From PALSA-1440 sp050011195 (GTDB lineage: Bacteria; Verrucomicrobiota; Verrucomicrobiia; Limisphaerales; UBA8199), in contig JBEKJO010000027.1 in the NCBI GenBank assembly GCA_050011195.1, positions 1 through 64,000 on the forward strand: a stretch of 64,000 nt of DNA, given 5' to 3'. Under the pieces are notes generated by a model. It ran no database searches and was not told the DNA's origin. It was given only the letters and a program-made list of their open reading frames with translations. Shown here in pieces: positions 26,665 through 36,232 of this stretch (positions are counted from its first letter, which is position 1; each line of letters opens with the position of its first letter). A program made the position numbers and the translations under genes.

Positions 26665-27226
26665 CCTTTCCACCCGGCTTGGCAATGACCTCCCGGATTC
26701 GCAGGTGTTGCGGCGAGGCAATGGCCGAAGCAGGCAATGCTCAGCCCCTGAACCGTCCGAATGGCCGCGAGGTTCTGGAGTGCGGTGGCTGGCGGGGAAC
26801 GGGGCTGACACCGCTCTGGACGGCCTGCGGAGGGTCGAAGCGAAAGCGGTGTGTGCCCTCACCCCTCACCCACCGCACTCCAAAACGCTGGCGTGCGGGC
26901 CGGGCCTGGCGCTGGCTTCAATCCTTCAGTGATAAACCGGAGCCAATAAATTGCCATGATTGGGAGAATCAGAACAACTTGTACTTGGTGGCGGCACAGA
27001 AATAGGCTTGCCATTCGGACCAGATTGCCTTCTACTGAACGCGTTATTTGGCTGGGCCGGCGCTCGGGCTGGGCGTTCCGGCACCGGGCAGGAGATTTGT
27101 TCAATCGGTGTTCGAGAAGGAATGGGGATGGGCAGCGGCACAAGCGCAGTGGCGGGGACAAGGTCTGGGGCAAGTTCCGGGCAGGGGAGGGCTGTTGTCT
27201 CCGTTTCCTCTGTTCCTTCCTGCCCC
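26665..27226. repeat. Intergenic region with palindromic repeat P2, copy 2 (26771-26896)
   Basis: No convincing gene is present. The ends of a P2 element are recognisable: ctggagtgcgg at about 26775 and ccgcactccaaaacgc from 26873. They are less symmetrical than in copies 1 and 4. The 330 bases after it hold no feature I can support. Confidence 0.55.
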
Positions 27227-27266
27227 ACCACTCCACCACTCCACCACTCCACCACTCCATTACTCC
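27227..27266. repeat. Octamer array (accactcc x4, attactcc)
   Basis: Five contiguous 8-base units; accactcc is the reverse-complement phase of ggagtggt seen at 5027, 6557 and 32816. It ends 18 bases before a candidate ECF promoter. Confidence 0.8.
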
Positions 27267-27284
27267 ATTCCCCAGAAGATTCCC

Positions 27285-27314
27285 TGCAACCTTTCGCCGG
27301 CTTTTCCTCTGTAT
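27285..27314 (+). promoter_or_regulatory. Candidate ECF promoter of the modular secreted protein gene
   Basis: TGCAACC (27285-27291), 16 bases, TCTGTAT (27308-27314), identical boxes and spacing to 25965-25994. The next plus-strand gene starts at 27572, so the leader would be about 250 bases. Confidence 0.6.
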
Positions 27315-27571
27315 GGGGTGGAGGCCGGTGGCCTCCCCGCGAAAGCGGCGCAGCGGAAAGCAGTGAATATGCATAAAGATCGGAAGCTCTCTCTATGAGA
27401 CCAGGCAGGAAGAAACAGTAAAACCAATTTTGCGCAGCTTCGGCTGCCGGGCTTCTGCACGGGGACCCCGTTCAATTGAAAGGGGACCGTGTGAAGGGCG
27501 CGACGGGGTCGTGCCCCTGGGATTTCCCGGCCGCCGAACACGCGCGCAAGGCAAAAGAAAGGCAACGAACT

Positions 27572-30290
27572 ATGAGAATTGAAAGAAGTACAAGAATCGG
27601 AACAGAAAACACCAACAAAAACCAGAGCGCCAGCCCACCGGCCCACCGGGGGCGCACTAAAACCGCCTTACGGGCGGCAATGTGCCTGCTGGCGTGGCTT
27701 GGCGTCACCGGTGTTGGTTTTGCCCAAACCGTCGTCTGGTCGGAGAACTTTGACGACGGCAACGGAAACAACCGTTGGTATGCCGATGCTGGCATCTGGC
27801 AAATCGGCTCGCCAACCTTCGGTCCAGCTGCGAATTCCGCCGGGTGTCGTGCTCATTCGTGCCCAGATTGCGCGACGACTGGACTGACCGCCAATTATAC
27901 TGGTGGTGCAAACTCAAGGCTGATTCGTATCCAGTCCTTTGCAGTTCCAGCAACCAACCAGTTTCCGCGTCTGCGTTTTTGGCATTGGTACAGCTTTGCT
28001 TGTGCCAATTGCTACGATACAAGCGGTTGCGATTATGGGGTCGTGGAGGTGAAAGGCACTAATGGAACATGGCAGGCCGTGTCTCCGGGATACTACGGCA
28101 CTGGCGGCGATTGGACCTATGCCTCGGTGGATTTGAGCGGCTATGCCGGCCAGACGGTGCAAGTGGCTTTCCACATAGTCTATAACCAGACTGGCGGCTG
28201 CGAAAACACGGCGCCGGGATGGTATGTGGATGATATTGCGTTCGAGACAGGGACGCCCGTGTTTAACAATCCGGAAGGCTTTGAGGACGGAATTGGAGAT
28301 TGGTATGCCGAAACCGGAACTTGGCAGGTGGGCGTGCCGACCAGTGGGCCGGGGGCGGCGCACAGTGGAACGAACTGTGCCGCTACCATCTTGAATGGCA
28401 ATTACGCGGATGCGAATGGGTGGGCCGGTTCGCGACTGATTTCCGCGGCGTTCAGTGTTCCAGCAACACTGCTACGATTCAAGCGGTTGCGATTATGGGG
28501 TCGTGGAGGTTAAAGGCACTAATGGTATATGGCAGGCCGTGTCTCCGGGATATTATGGCACTGGGGGTGGTTGGACCTACGCGTCGGTGGATTTGAGCGC
28601 CTACGCCGGCCAGACGGTGCAGTTAGCGTTCCACCTCGTCTACGGGCAGAGTGGCTGCGAAAACACGGCGCCGGGATGGTATGTGGATGATATAGCACTA
28701 ATTACCGGCACACCGGTGTTCAACAACCCGGAAAGCTTTGAGAACGGAATTGGGGACTGGTATGCGGAGACGGGAACCTGGCAGGTGGGCGTGCCGACCA
28801 GCGGGCCGGGGGCGGCGACCATCTTAAATGGCAATTACCCAGGTGGGGCCAATTCGCGTCTAGTGTCACCGAAATTAATCCTCCCCCCTGCCTTTAGTAG
28901 TCCAGCATTGCGTTTCTGGGAATGGTACAGCTTTGCTTGTGCCAACTGCTACGATACAAGCGGTTGCGATTATGGGGTCGTGGAGATTAAAGCAGGTACA
29001 AACTCGTGGACCGGACTCTATACAAATAGCGGAAGTGGTGGCGTATGGTCGTATCCCTATATACCTCTTACCGCCTATGGTGGCCAGACAGTACAGTTTG
29101 CTTTCCATATAGTCTATAACCAGACTGGCGGCTGCGAAAACACGGCCCCGGGCTGGTATGTAGATGACGTGTTCATTCAAAGCTTTAACCAGCCCTTTAT
29201 CCTTACTTCACCTGCCAGCCAAACGAATTCTGTCGGGTCAAGTGCGACATTAAATGTCAGCGCCAGCGGTGATCTGCCTTTGGGTTATCAGTGGCGGTTT
29301 AACTCCAACTCCATAGCGGGCGCCACCAACACAACGTTAACGTTGACTAACGTGCAGCTTTCACAGGCGGGTTATTACGATGTGGTGGTGACGAACGATG
29401 CTGGTTCCGTCACGAGCACACCTGCCCTGCTTACCGTGATCATGGCTCTTACAGGGACCAATATAAACGATCCCGGAGAATACGGAAGCTTGACGAACTC
29501 CAGTGGCGTTTATACCGTGAGTGGTGCGGGAGAAGGCACAGATGGCACGGCGGATATTTTCTACTTCGCTTATCAGATACTGGCAGGAGATGCCCAAATC
29601 ATCGCCCGGTTGACAGGTATGCGGGGCGGCGATTCGCAATTGGCCGAGGCCGGCATCATGATTCGCGAAACTCTTGATCCGGGAGCTAAACAGGTTTCAT
29701 TCTCGGTGAACGAGAGCACCAACGCGATTTTCCGGCGGCGGCTGACTAATGATGACTTCACCATACAGAACAGCCTTCGAGGGACAAATTACCTTCAGGG
29801 GCCAAACTACATCTGGCTTCGATTAATGCGCATGGGGAACACGTTTGTGGCGCATTACTCAACCAACGGTCTGAACTGGCAATACATGTGGTTCACGACT
29901 GTGACCATGTCCAACCAGGTGCAGGTTGGGCTGGCAGTCACCGCTCATCACTACGGCGAAACTAACACTGCCAGCTTCGACAACGTGAGCCTGGGAAGCT
30001 TGACTACGCTTTCCGGCACATGGCCGTTGCCTGGACCGCAGATTCTGCTCGGCGGAGATGGAGCCACAGCAGCCGCGTTCCAGAGCGTCGGAGGCTTCAA
30101 GTTCCTTGTCGGCGGCGTGGTGGGGGACTATTACAGTATTAAGTGCTCCACTAATGTGGCGGCGAGCCTCGCTTCGTGGCCGTTACTTGGCACGGTGACG
30201 AATACTTATGGCGTGGTGCCTTTCGTCGATACGCAGGCACTGACCAACAAACGCATGTTCTATCGCGCGCAAAAGCTCGGCGGGCCGTAG
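27572..30290 (+). pseudogene. Large modular secreted protein broken by a frameshift
   Basis: From the ATG at 27572 (AAAGG just upstream) there is a charged N-region, then a signal peptide near AAMCLLAWLGVTGVGFAQ. Three copies of a choice-of-anchor-J-like module of about 150 residues follow, each ending in CENTAPGWYVDD. An Ig-like domain (YQWRFNSNSIAGATN..YYDVVVTNDAGSV), a LamG/DUF1349-like sandwich and a C-terminal FYRAQ module complete it. Frame 1 stops at 28513; the rest (to 30290) is in the +1 frame. Module 2 lacks 53 bases present in module 1, between the equivalents of 27971 and 28009, which causes the shift near 28467. This may be a true decay, a phase-variable state or an assembly collapse. 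Extracellular adhesion or binding is inferred. Confidence 0.7.
27735..29175 (+). repeat. Three tandem CAJ-like modules with high nucleotide identity
   Basis: Identical stretches recur in each module, for example gcggttgcgattatggggtc in all three, at about 28022, 28482 and 28961. The identity is enough for slippage or recombination between modules. Confidence 0.8.
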
Positions 30291-30330
30291 CAGCGTCCTT
30301 TTTACGCCATTCCTTCGCGGTGAGGGGCAT

Positions 30331-30357
30331 CGGGCCTGGAAAGCAGTTCCAGGCCCG
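30331..30357 (+). terminator. Hairpin terminator after the modular secreted protein gene
   Basis: Cgggcctggaa (30331-30341) pairs perfectly with ttccaggcccg (30347-30357) around a 5-base loop, 40 bases past the stop codon. No long U-run follows. Confidence 0.5.
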
Positions 30358-30399
30358 ACTGGTGTTGTGTGGACATGCAGCCGCGCTATTCCATAGCGT

Positions 30400-30469
30400 G
30401 TAGACGCCGACGGCAGTCGGCGCTGATTTTCAGTCCCGCAAGATGGCGCCGACTGCCGTCGGCGGCTAC
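30400..30469. repeat. Palindrome with 24-base arms
   Basis: Arms 30400-30423 and 30446-30469 are nearly perfect inverted copies (core gccgacggcagtcggcgc) around a 22-base loop. It is a single-copy element in this window. Confidence 0.8.
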
Positions 30470-30575
30470 ACCCTGTAGGTAGTTTGTGCGAGGTATGAGA
30501 ATTCCGGGTTAGCAGATTGGGGAGGGGTGGCTGGGCTGCGGTTTATGGTGGCGAACTGGCCCAGGAGGCAGCGGT

Positions 30576-30904
30576 TAATACCACTTCCAGCTCGAAGATG
30601 CACTATTTCCTGTAAGGCAAGCAGGTACAGTAGTTTGCGCGATATTTGGACAGACCTTGGGGGCTACCGCCGGCACGAAGACTACTGCGGGCGGGGGAAT
30701 AGCAGGTATTGGGAGGATCATCGGAGGGGCATCATGCCGACACCAGTGTTCCTGCCGCAAAACCTTGCCTTCGCGCCCCCCGGACGTAAGGGCGCAGGGG
30801 CGTCTTCTGCCGCTGCGCCGGTAGTCGTGTCGGGTTCGACGCTACCAGCAACGCTTCTGAGTGGCGCTCGCCGGAGCCGTGGTCTGGGCATTCCACGAGG
30901 CTGG
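30576..30904. repeat. Long dispersed repeat L1, copy 1 (about 330 bp)
   Basis: Aligns over its whole length, at roughly 75-80 % by eye, with 53030-53357. Both start taataccacttccag and end ccacgaggctg. The minus strand of both copies can encode the peptide PPAVVFVPAVAPKVCPN, but no full gene is present. Confidence 0.85.
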
Positions 30905-30948
30905 GGGGTACTTATACTATTTCCATCACACTGTCAAGTAGAGAGTTA

Positions 30949-31027
30949 TACCACTTTGCAATGGAACTCGGTAGGAATGAGTGGAAGCCCCCCGCCCCTG
31001 AACCCCCAGGCAAAGACGGACCCCTCT
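30949..31027. repeat. Dispersed repeat L2, copy 1 (about 80 bp)
   Basis: Matches the reverse complement of 52526-52605, including aatggaactcgg and aggcaaagacggacccctc. In both places L2 lies near a copy of L1. Confidence 0.8.
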
Positions 31028-31033
31028 CCTCAG

Positions 31034-31060
31034 CCCTCTCCCCTTGAGAAGGGGAGAGGG
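31034..31060. repeat. CTCTCC/GGAGAG hairpin repeat P3, copy 1
   Basis: Ten-base arms ccctctcccc and ggggagaggg around a 7-base loop. Copies 2 and 3 lie at 51961-51987 and 59804-59832. Elements of this kind are scattered in many bacterial genomes. Confidence 0.8.
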
Positions 31061-31130
31061 TGGTCGCAGGCCGGGGGAGGGGAACATACCGATTGTTTCA
31101 GTGAAATGGTATGAGTGGGTCAAGATTTAG

Positions 31131-32741
31131 CTAAGCCGGTTGCGCGGCGGAGGGGGCGGCTCGACGATGGCGCAGGATGCGGCTAATCAGCATGATCCCG
31201 GCAATTCCGGCACAGGCCCAGCCGAACCAGTCGCCGTGTTGGTGGTAAAAGGTCGGGAGGCGCTTTTGGCCGGGGGCGAGCAAAGGGATTTGGGCGGTCA
31301 GGAAGCCGGGGCCATAGATGGCGCCGTGGTCGTCGCGAAAGACCTGGCGCAGGCGGCCCTGGGCGTCCACCCAGCCGGTGAGGCCGTTGTTGGAGCAGCG
31401 GATGAGGGGGAGAGCGTTTTCGACGGCACGGAAGAGGGCGGCGGCGGCATGCTGCCACTGGGCGGAGCCTTCGCCAAACCAGCCGTTGTTGGTGAGGTTC
31501 ACGAGGAAATCGGTGTCGTCGTCAGCGGCTTCGCGGGCGAGGTGGGGGAAAATGTCCTCGAAGCAGATCAAAGGCGAGGTTTTCACATCTGGCTGCGTCA
31601 GGACGAAGGGGACGGGGCGGTCGCCGGGGGTGAAGCCGCCTTCGATAGGCGTGAACCATTTGACGAAGGGGAGCCAGCGCACCAGGGGAATGTATTCGCC
31701 GAAGACGACGAGGTTGCGCTTACGATAGCGGGCGACGAATTGGCCGTCCGGGTTGACGAGGAAGCTGGCGTTGTAGAACTCGTAGTTATCGGGGGCGGCG
31801 GGCGGCGCAGGCCGGCCAATGTCGTCGGAACCGAGGATGAGCCACACGCGATGCTGGCGGACGAGGTTGGTGATGGCGGGGTAGATATTGGTGTCCCAGC
31901 GGGCGTAGCTGGGGACGGCGGCTTCGGGCCATACGAGCAGGTCGGTCCGATTGGTCAGGGCCTGTTCGGAGAGGCGTATGAGGTCGCGGAAGCGCTCGCG
32001 GTCGCGGCTGGAGTCCCAGATCAGCGTTTGGGGAATGCTGGGTTGAATAAGGGTGACGTTCAGGGTGCGGTCGGGGGCGGAATCCCGCGCCAGTTGCCGG
32101 AAGCCGAAGTTGAAGAGGAGGGCGATAACCAGCACGGGGAGAATGATTTCGCCGACCCAAGCGGAACGCGTGGTCGGGCGCAGCACGACCATCAGGCCGG
32201 CGGAGAGCAGCGAAAGCGAGACCCAAACAACCAGGAACGACACGCCGTAGATGCCGGTGACGGAGGCGATCTGGATGAGGGGCACCATTCGATACTGGGA
32301 CGCGCCCAGCAGGTTCCAGGGGAAGCCGGTGAAGAGCCGGACTACGAGCATTTCGAGGGCGACCCAGAGGGCGGCACCGTAAATGGCCCAGAGGGTGCGC
32401 CGGGTCCAGCTCCGGGCCAGGAGACCCACCGGGGACAGCAGCCAAACCCAAGTGGCGGGATAAAGGGCGAGGTAGGCGCTGAGGGAAAGCCAGCCGGCGG
32501 CCGGGCCAAGGGGGATCGAGTGCCAGCGGTAGGGAATCAAGAGGAGCCAGCAAAGGGAAGCGAGGTAATAGGCCAAGCCGGCGACGTAGCCGATGCGGAA
32601 GCTTTCTGCGCCGCTCCTGCCGAGGGCGGTCGCGAGCATCAGCGCGGGGGCGATCCATGCGAGGCCGGCGATGCCGATTTTGGGGAAGGAGGCGGCCAGC
32701 AGGAGTCCTGCGAGAGTGGCCGCGAGGTAACGGCTGCGCAT
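31131..32741 (-). CDS. lnt: Apolipoprotein N-acyltransferase
   Basis: Lnt adds the third acyl chain to lipoproteins at the inner membrane, which marks a diderm cell. From the ATG at 32741 the protein has 536 residues: about six to eight N-terminal membrane helices, then a nitrilase-like domain. The catalytic triad is visible as Glu in LLVWPEAAVPSY, Lys in YRKRNLVVFGEYIP and Cys in PLICFEDIFP. An in-frame GTG nine codons upstream is an alternative start. The long open frame on the opposite strand is an antisense artefact of high GC. Confidence 0.94.
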   Translation of the reverse strand: MRSRYLAATLAGLLLAASFPKIGIAGLAWIAPALMLATALGRSGAESFRIGYVAGLAYYLASLCWLLLIPYRWHSIPLGPAAGWLSLSAYLALYPATWVWLLSPVGLLARSWTRRTLWAIYGAALWVALEMLVVRLFTGFPWNLLGASQYRMVPLIQIASVTGIYGVSFLVVWVSLSLLSAGLMVVLRPTTRSAWVGEIILPVLVIALLFNFGFRQLARDSAPDRTLNVTLIQPSIPQTLIWDSSRDRERFRDLIRLSEQALTNRTDLLVWPEAAVPSYARWDTNIYPAITNLVRQHRVWLILGSDDIGRPAPPAAPDNYEFYNASFLVNPDGQFVARYRKRNLVVFGEYIPLVRWLPFVKWFTPIEGGFTPGDRPVPFVLTQPDVKTSPLICFEDIFPHLAREAADDDTDFLVNLTNNGWFGEGSAQWQHAAAALFRAVENALPLIRCSNNGLTGWVDAQGRLRQVFRDDHGAIYGPGFLTAQIPLLAPGQKRLPTFYHQHGDWFGWACAGIAGIMLISRILRHRRAAPSAAQPA

Positions 32742-32815
32742 GAATGGGCTGGCCCAGAAAGTTCTCACCGCGCCCAGCTTGCCGAGAAAGCGTCGAAAGG
32801 CAAGGTCGGGGAATT

Positions 32816-32911
32816 GGAGTGATGGAGTGATGGAGTGGCGGAGTATTGGAGTATTGGAGTATTGGAGTATTGGAGTGGTGGAGTGATGGAGTGATGGAGT
32901 GATGGAGTTTG
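32816..32911. repeat. Octamer array of twelve ggagtNNN units
   Basis: Twelve contiguous 8-base units share ggagt and vary in the last three bases (gat, ggc, att, ggt, ttg). This is the largest octamer array in the window and lies between the divergent lnt and ClC genes, where their promoters should be. Confidence 0.9.
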
Positions 32912-33003
32912 GGAGCGAGTTCAGAATTGCGTCTCGTCAAAGGGGCGATTTATCGCGATATTGGCTTGTGCAGTTTTTGAGGAACACAAAGGTTGTGGGA
33001 GAG

Positions 33004-35160
33004 ATGCACGCGTTTTTCCTGCGGCATTGGCAGCGGGCACTGCGCGTTCGGGGCCGGATTCGCTTCAGCGAAGAGGCGTTTCACCTGGTGCTGGCCGGAG
33101 GTGTGGGGGTGATCGGCGGGCTGGTGAACATCTTTTTCTACTACGCGACGGAGTCGGTAAGGCTGTTCTTCCTGCGGCGGCCGGGCGAGCTGGTCGAGGT
33201 GGCGGAGAAGATGGTCCCCTGGCAGCGGGTGCTGACGCCAACGTTGGGCGGGTTGTGCGCGGGGCTGGTGTTGCATTGGGGCCTGCGGATGGCGGGGCCG
33301 CTGCATTCGAGCAACCTGCTGGAGGTGGTCGTGGCGGGTGATGGGCGTTTGCCGCTGCGGAGCGGGATGGTGAAGTTCCTGTCATCGCTGGTCACCATCG
33401 GGTCGGGGGGATCCATCGGGCGGGAGGGCGGCATCGTGCAACTGGCGGCGACGCTGGCGTCCAAATGGGGCCAGCTCGCGAAATGGCAGCCGTATCGGCT
33501 GCGGCTGCTGGTGGGATGCGGGGCGGCGTCGGGGATTGCGGCGGCGTATAACGCGCCGATTTCCGGCGCGGTGTTTGCGGCGCTGATCGTGCTGGGCAAC
33601 TTCTCGATGAGCCTGTTCGCCCCGCTGGTGTTCGCGTCGGTGGTGGCGACGATGGTATCGCGGAGCTTCTTCGGCATCCGGCCATGGTACACAGTGCCGC
33701 CGTTCGAGTTTACGAGCCTGACGCAATTGCCGTGGTTTGTGTGCCTGGGGATCGTGAGCGGCGGGATGGGGGCGGCGTTTATGAAGTTGCTGAACCGGAC
33801 CGAGGCGGCCTTCAAGAAGGTGCCGGCGCCGATCTATGTCCGGCTGGCGCTGAGCGGGCTGATGGTGGGGCTTATCGCGATATGGTTTCCCGGCGTGTGG
33901 GGCAATGGCTACGTGGTCACGAACCGCATCCTGCGGGGCGAGTATGGCGCGCCGGCTTTCTCCGCCGGGGATATCGCGGACCTGGAATCGCTGGCCCATA
34001 GATTGAAGCAGCCGGCCGAGGACGACGGGGTCTCGAAGTATCTGGCGGCACAGATCGCGCCAGCCACCTTGAACCTGTTGTCAAATTATACTGGGAATGG
34101 GGACGTGAAGCTGCAGGAGGCGCTGGCAGCCGACCTGAATCGAGTCATCCAGGGCGGGCCGCTTTACGAGGCGCAGCGATTTAGGAACGTAACGTTGTCC
34201 GCGAAGACGATCCGGCTGCTCGAGCGCAAGCCGCAAGGGCTGGACCTGGCACGGTTGAATCGGAAGCTGCTGCTGGAAGCTTGCCCGCGGGAGATGTCCC
34301 GGACGCACTGGCGCGAGGCGGCGGCGGCGGGGTTGTTGGCGCTGGCGGGGTTGTTCGTGGCGAAGCTGGTAGCGACGCTGGCGACGGTTGGTTCGGGCGC
34401 AGTGGGCGGGGTGTTCACGCCCACGCTGTTTCTGGGAGCGGGGTTGGGGGCGACGTTTGCCTTGTCGCTGCAACAATTGGGTGCGGGAGAGGATTTGCCG
34501 ATTGCGGCGTTCGCGGTGGTGGGCATGGGGAGCATGTTGGCGGCGACCACGCGCTCGCCGTTGCTGGCGATGATCATGGTCTTCGAGATCTCGCTGGACT
34601 ATTCGTTGATGCCGCCGCTGATGCTGGCGTGCGTGGTGTCCATCCTGGTGGCGCGCCGGTTGCATCCGGCATCCATTTACACCGAGCCGCTGCGGCGCAA
34701 GGGGTTGATCGTGCCGCAGGAGGCCACGGCGTCGGAAGCGGCGGCGGAACGGACGGTCGGGGATATTATGCGGGCGCCGGTGCCGCCGGTGCGCGAGACG
34801 GCGACACTGCGGGAGATCGCCGACCGCTTTCTGACCGGGGCGAACAACTTCCTGCCGGTGGTGGATGCAAAGAACCAGTTAGTTGGTTTGGTGGCTTTGC
34901 ATGATTTGAAAGAATACCTGGGGGCGGAAGAGGAATTCCGGGGGGTGATTGCGTACGACTTCATGCGGCCGCCACCGGCCTGCGTGACGCCCAATCAACG
35001 GCTGCTGGAGGTGCTGCCGGTGGTGCTGGCGAGCGAACAGCGCAATATTCCGGTGGTGAGCACGCTGAAGGAGAACCGCCTGGTCGGGGCGCTGCCTCGT
35101 GGGGAGGTGCTGGGGATATTTTCGGAAGCGATTGCCGCGAGCAGCAAGACGGAGGCGTAG
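33004..35160 (+). CDS. ClC-type chloride channel or Cl-/H+ antiporter with CBS domains and a large insertion
   Basis: The 718-residue protein (start ATG 33004, GGGAG just upstream) has the ClC fold: GSGGSIGREGG is the anion-selectivity motif with the gating glutamate, followed by AAYNAPISGAVFA and a late GAVGGVFTPTLFLGA. Two CBS domains end the chain (IMRAPVPPVRETATL and FMRPPPACVTPNQRLLEV) and should bind adenine nucleotides. Unusually, about 100 soluble residues (325-430) sit between the helix ending NGYVVTNRIL and the one starting near AAAAGLLALAG; ordinary ClCs have a short loop there. It is probably an inner-membrane anion transporter. Confidence 0.9.
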   Translation: MHAFFLRHWQRALRVRGRIRFSEEAFHLVLAGGVGVIGGLVNIFFYYATESVRLFFLRRPGELVEVAEKMVPWQRVLTPTLGGLCAGLVLHWGLRMAGPLHSSNLLEVVVAGDGRLPLRSGMVKFLSSLVTIGSGGSIGREGGIVQLAATLASKWGQLAKWQPYRLRLLVGCGAASGIAAAYNAPISGAVFAALIVLGNFSMSLFAPLVFASVVATMVSRSFFGIRPWYTVPPFEFTSLTQLPWFVCLGIVSGGMGAAFMKLLNRTEAAFKKVPAPIYVRLALSGLMVGLIAIWFPGVWGNGYVVTNRILRGEYGAPAFSAGDIADLESLAHRLKQPAEDDGVSKYLAAQIAPATLNLLSNYTGNGDVKLQEALAADLNRVIQGGPLYEAQRFRNVTLSAKTIRLLERKPQGLDLARLNRKLLLEACPREMSRTHWREAAAAGLLALAGLFVAKLVATLATVGSGAVGGVFTPTLFLGAGLGATFALSLQQLGAGEDLPIAAFAVVGMGSMLAATTRSPLLAMIMVFEISLDYSLMPPLMLACVVSILVARRLHPASIYTEPLRRKGLIVPQEATASEAAAERTVGDIMRAPVPPVRETATLREIADRFLTGANNFLPVVDAKNQLVGLVALHDLKEYLGAEEEFRGVIAYDFMRPPPACVTPNQRLLEVLPVVLASEQRNIPVVSTLKENRLVGALPRGEVLGIFSEAIAASSKTEA

Positions 35161-35182
35161 TCATGGCCGATGGGCGACTGGC

Positions 35183-36232
35183 TCAGCACAGGAAAGCGAG
35201 GGCGGCGAGGGCTTCCGCCGCGAGCCAGATGACCAGCACGGCTTGCGTACGGGTGAGGCCGCGCCGGACCAACCGGTGGGAGAGATGGTTGGTGTCGCCT
35301 TGATAGAATGGCTGGCCGATGCGCCAGCGGAGGAAGACGACCCAAACCAAGTCCGCCAGCGGGATAGCGAGGACCAACAGCGGAAGCAACACTGCCCAGC
35401 GGCGCGGGTGCTGCGCGGTATAGAAATGCGGGAGAATGGCGAGCACCGCCAACAGGTAGCCGACGAGATGACTGCCGGCGTCACCGAGAAAGGCGCGGGC
35501 GCGGGGGAAATTGTAGGGCAAAAAGCCGAGCAGGGCGCCGAAGGTGAGGAAGGCGATGAGCGCGACCAGGTATTGGCCGTCCGCCGCGGCGATGAGGGCG
35601 AAATGGTAGGCCCCAATCGCGCCCAGGCCCGCGCAGAGGCCGTTCATGTTGTCCATGAAGTTGAAGGCGTTGATGACGGTGAGAATCCACAGGATGGTGA
35701 TGGCGTAGCTGAAGATCAGACTGGGAACAAAGAGAGTAATGCGCGCACCGCTCGCAGCGACCAGGGCGGCGATCGCCAACTGGCCGGCGAACTTCGCGCC
35801 CGGGCGCAGCTCGCGCTTATCGTCCAGCCAACCGACCCACAACATGCCGAACGCGCCAAGGAAGATGCCGGCCAACTCGATTGCGCGGCGGCCCAGGCCA
35901 TACTGAAGGAGAAAGGCAGAATTGGCATCCAGCAGTTCCAGACGACCGGTGCTGCGGGAAGTCGCAGCGGAGATGACGGAACCTTCTTCCGCAGGATGGC
36001 CGGCCCTCTGCCACCAAAGCACCAGGCAGGCCAGCAGCGTTGGAATCAGCAGGCCAGTCATGACCGCCAAACCGCCGGCCAACGGGATGGGCTGGTCGTG
36101 AATCTTGCGTTGGCCGGGATCATCGACCAGTCCGGTGCGAAGACACCATTTGCGCCAGAGCGGCAAGGCAGCCAGCACCGTGACGCAGGCGCTCACGATG
36201 GCCAACAGATAGACGTTGAACGGGAAGGTCAC
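35183..36232 (-). CDS. Polyprenyl-phosphate HexNAc-1-phosphate transferase (WecA/TagO/MraY family)
   Basis: The 349-residue protein has about ten membrane helices and the family motifs: KIHDQPIPLAGG near the N-terminus, GWLDDKREL with the paired aspartates, NAFNFMDNMNGLCAG, FLGDAGSHLVGY and a C-terminal HLSHRLVRRG. It transfers a sugar-phosphate to undecaprenyl phosphate and starts synthesis of an O-antigen- or teichoic-type polymer; MraY is less likely because its signature is absent. The start overlaps the stop of the GT4 gene by 4 bp (ATGA), which implies translational coupling. Confidence 0.88.
   Translation of the reverse strand: MTFPFNVYLLAIVSACVTVLAALPLWRKWCLRTGLVDDPGQRKIHDQPIPLAGGLAVMTGLLIPTLLACLVLWWQRAGHPAEEGSVISAATSRSTGRLELLDANSAFLLQYGLGRRAIELAGIFLGAFGMLWVGWLDDKRELRPGAKFAGQLAIAALVAASGARITLFVPSLIFSYAITILWILTVINAFNFMDNMNGLCAGLGAIGAYHFALIAAADGQYLVALIAFLTFGALLGFLPYNFPRARAFLGDAGSHLVGYLLAVLAILPHFYTAQHPRRWAVLLPLLVLAIPLADLVWVVFLRWRIGQPFYQGDTNHLSHRLVRRGLTRTQAVLVIWLAAEALAALAFLC

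Noticed and set aside
26860..27374. Trp/Gly-rich frame on the minus strand
   Set aside because: The Trp-rich part is simply the octamer array translated. No family or start signal.
31140..32822. Long open frame opposite lnt
   Set aside because: High GC gives long antisense frames. The composition (Gly, Glu, Ala) and lack of motifs mark it as a shadow of lnt. Similar antisense frames opposite typA, clpC, gltA and the kinase were dropped too.
32816..32911. CRISPR array
   Set aside because: Units are 8 bases and contiguous with no spacers, and no cas gene is near. The same applies to the other short-unit arrays.
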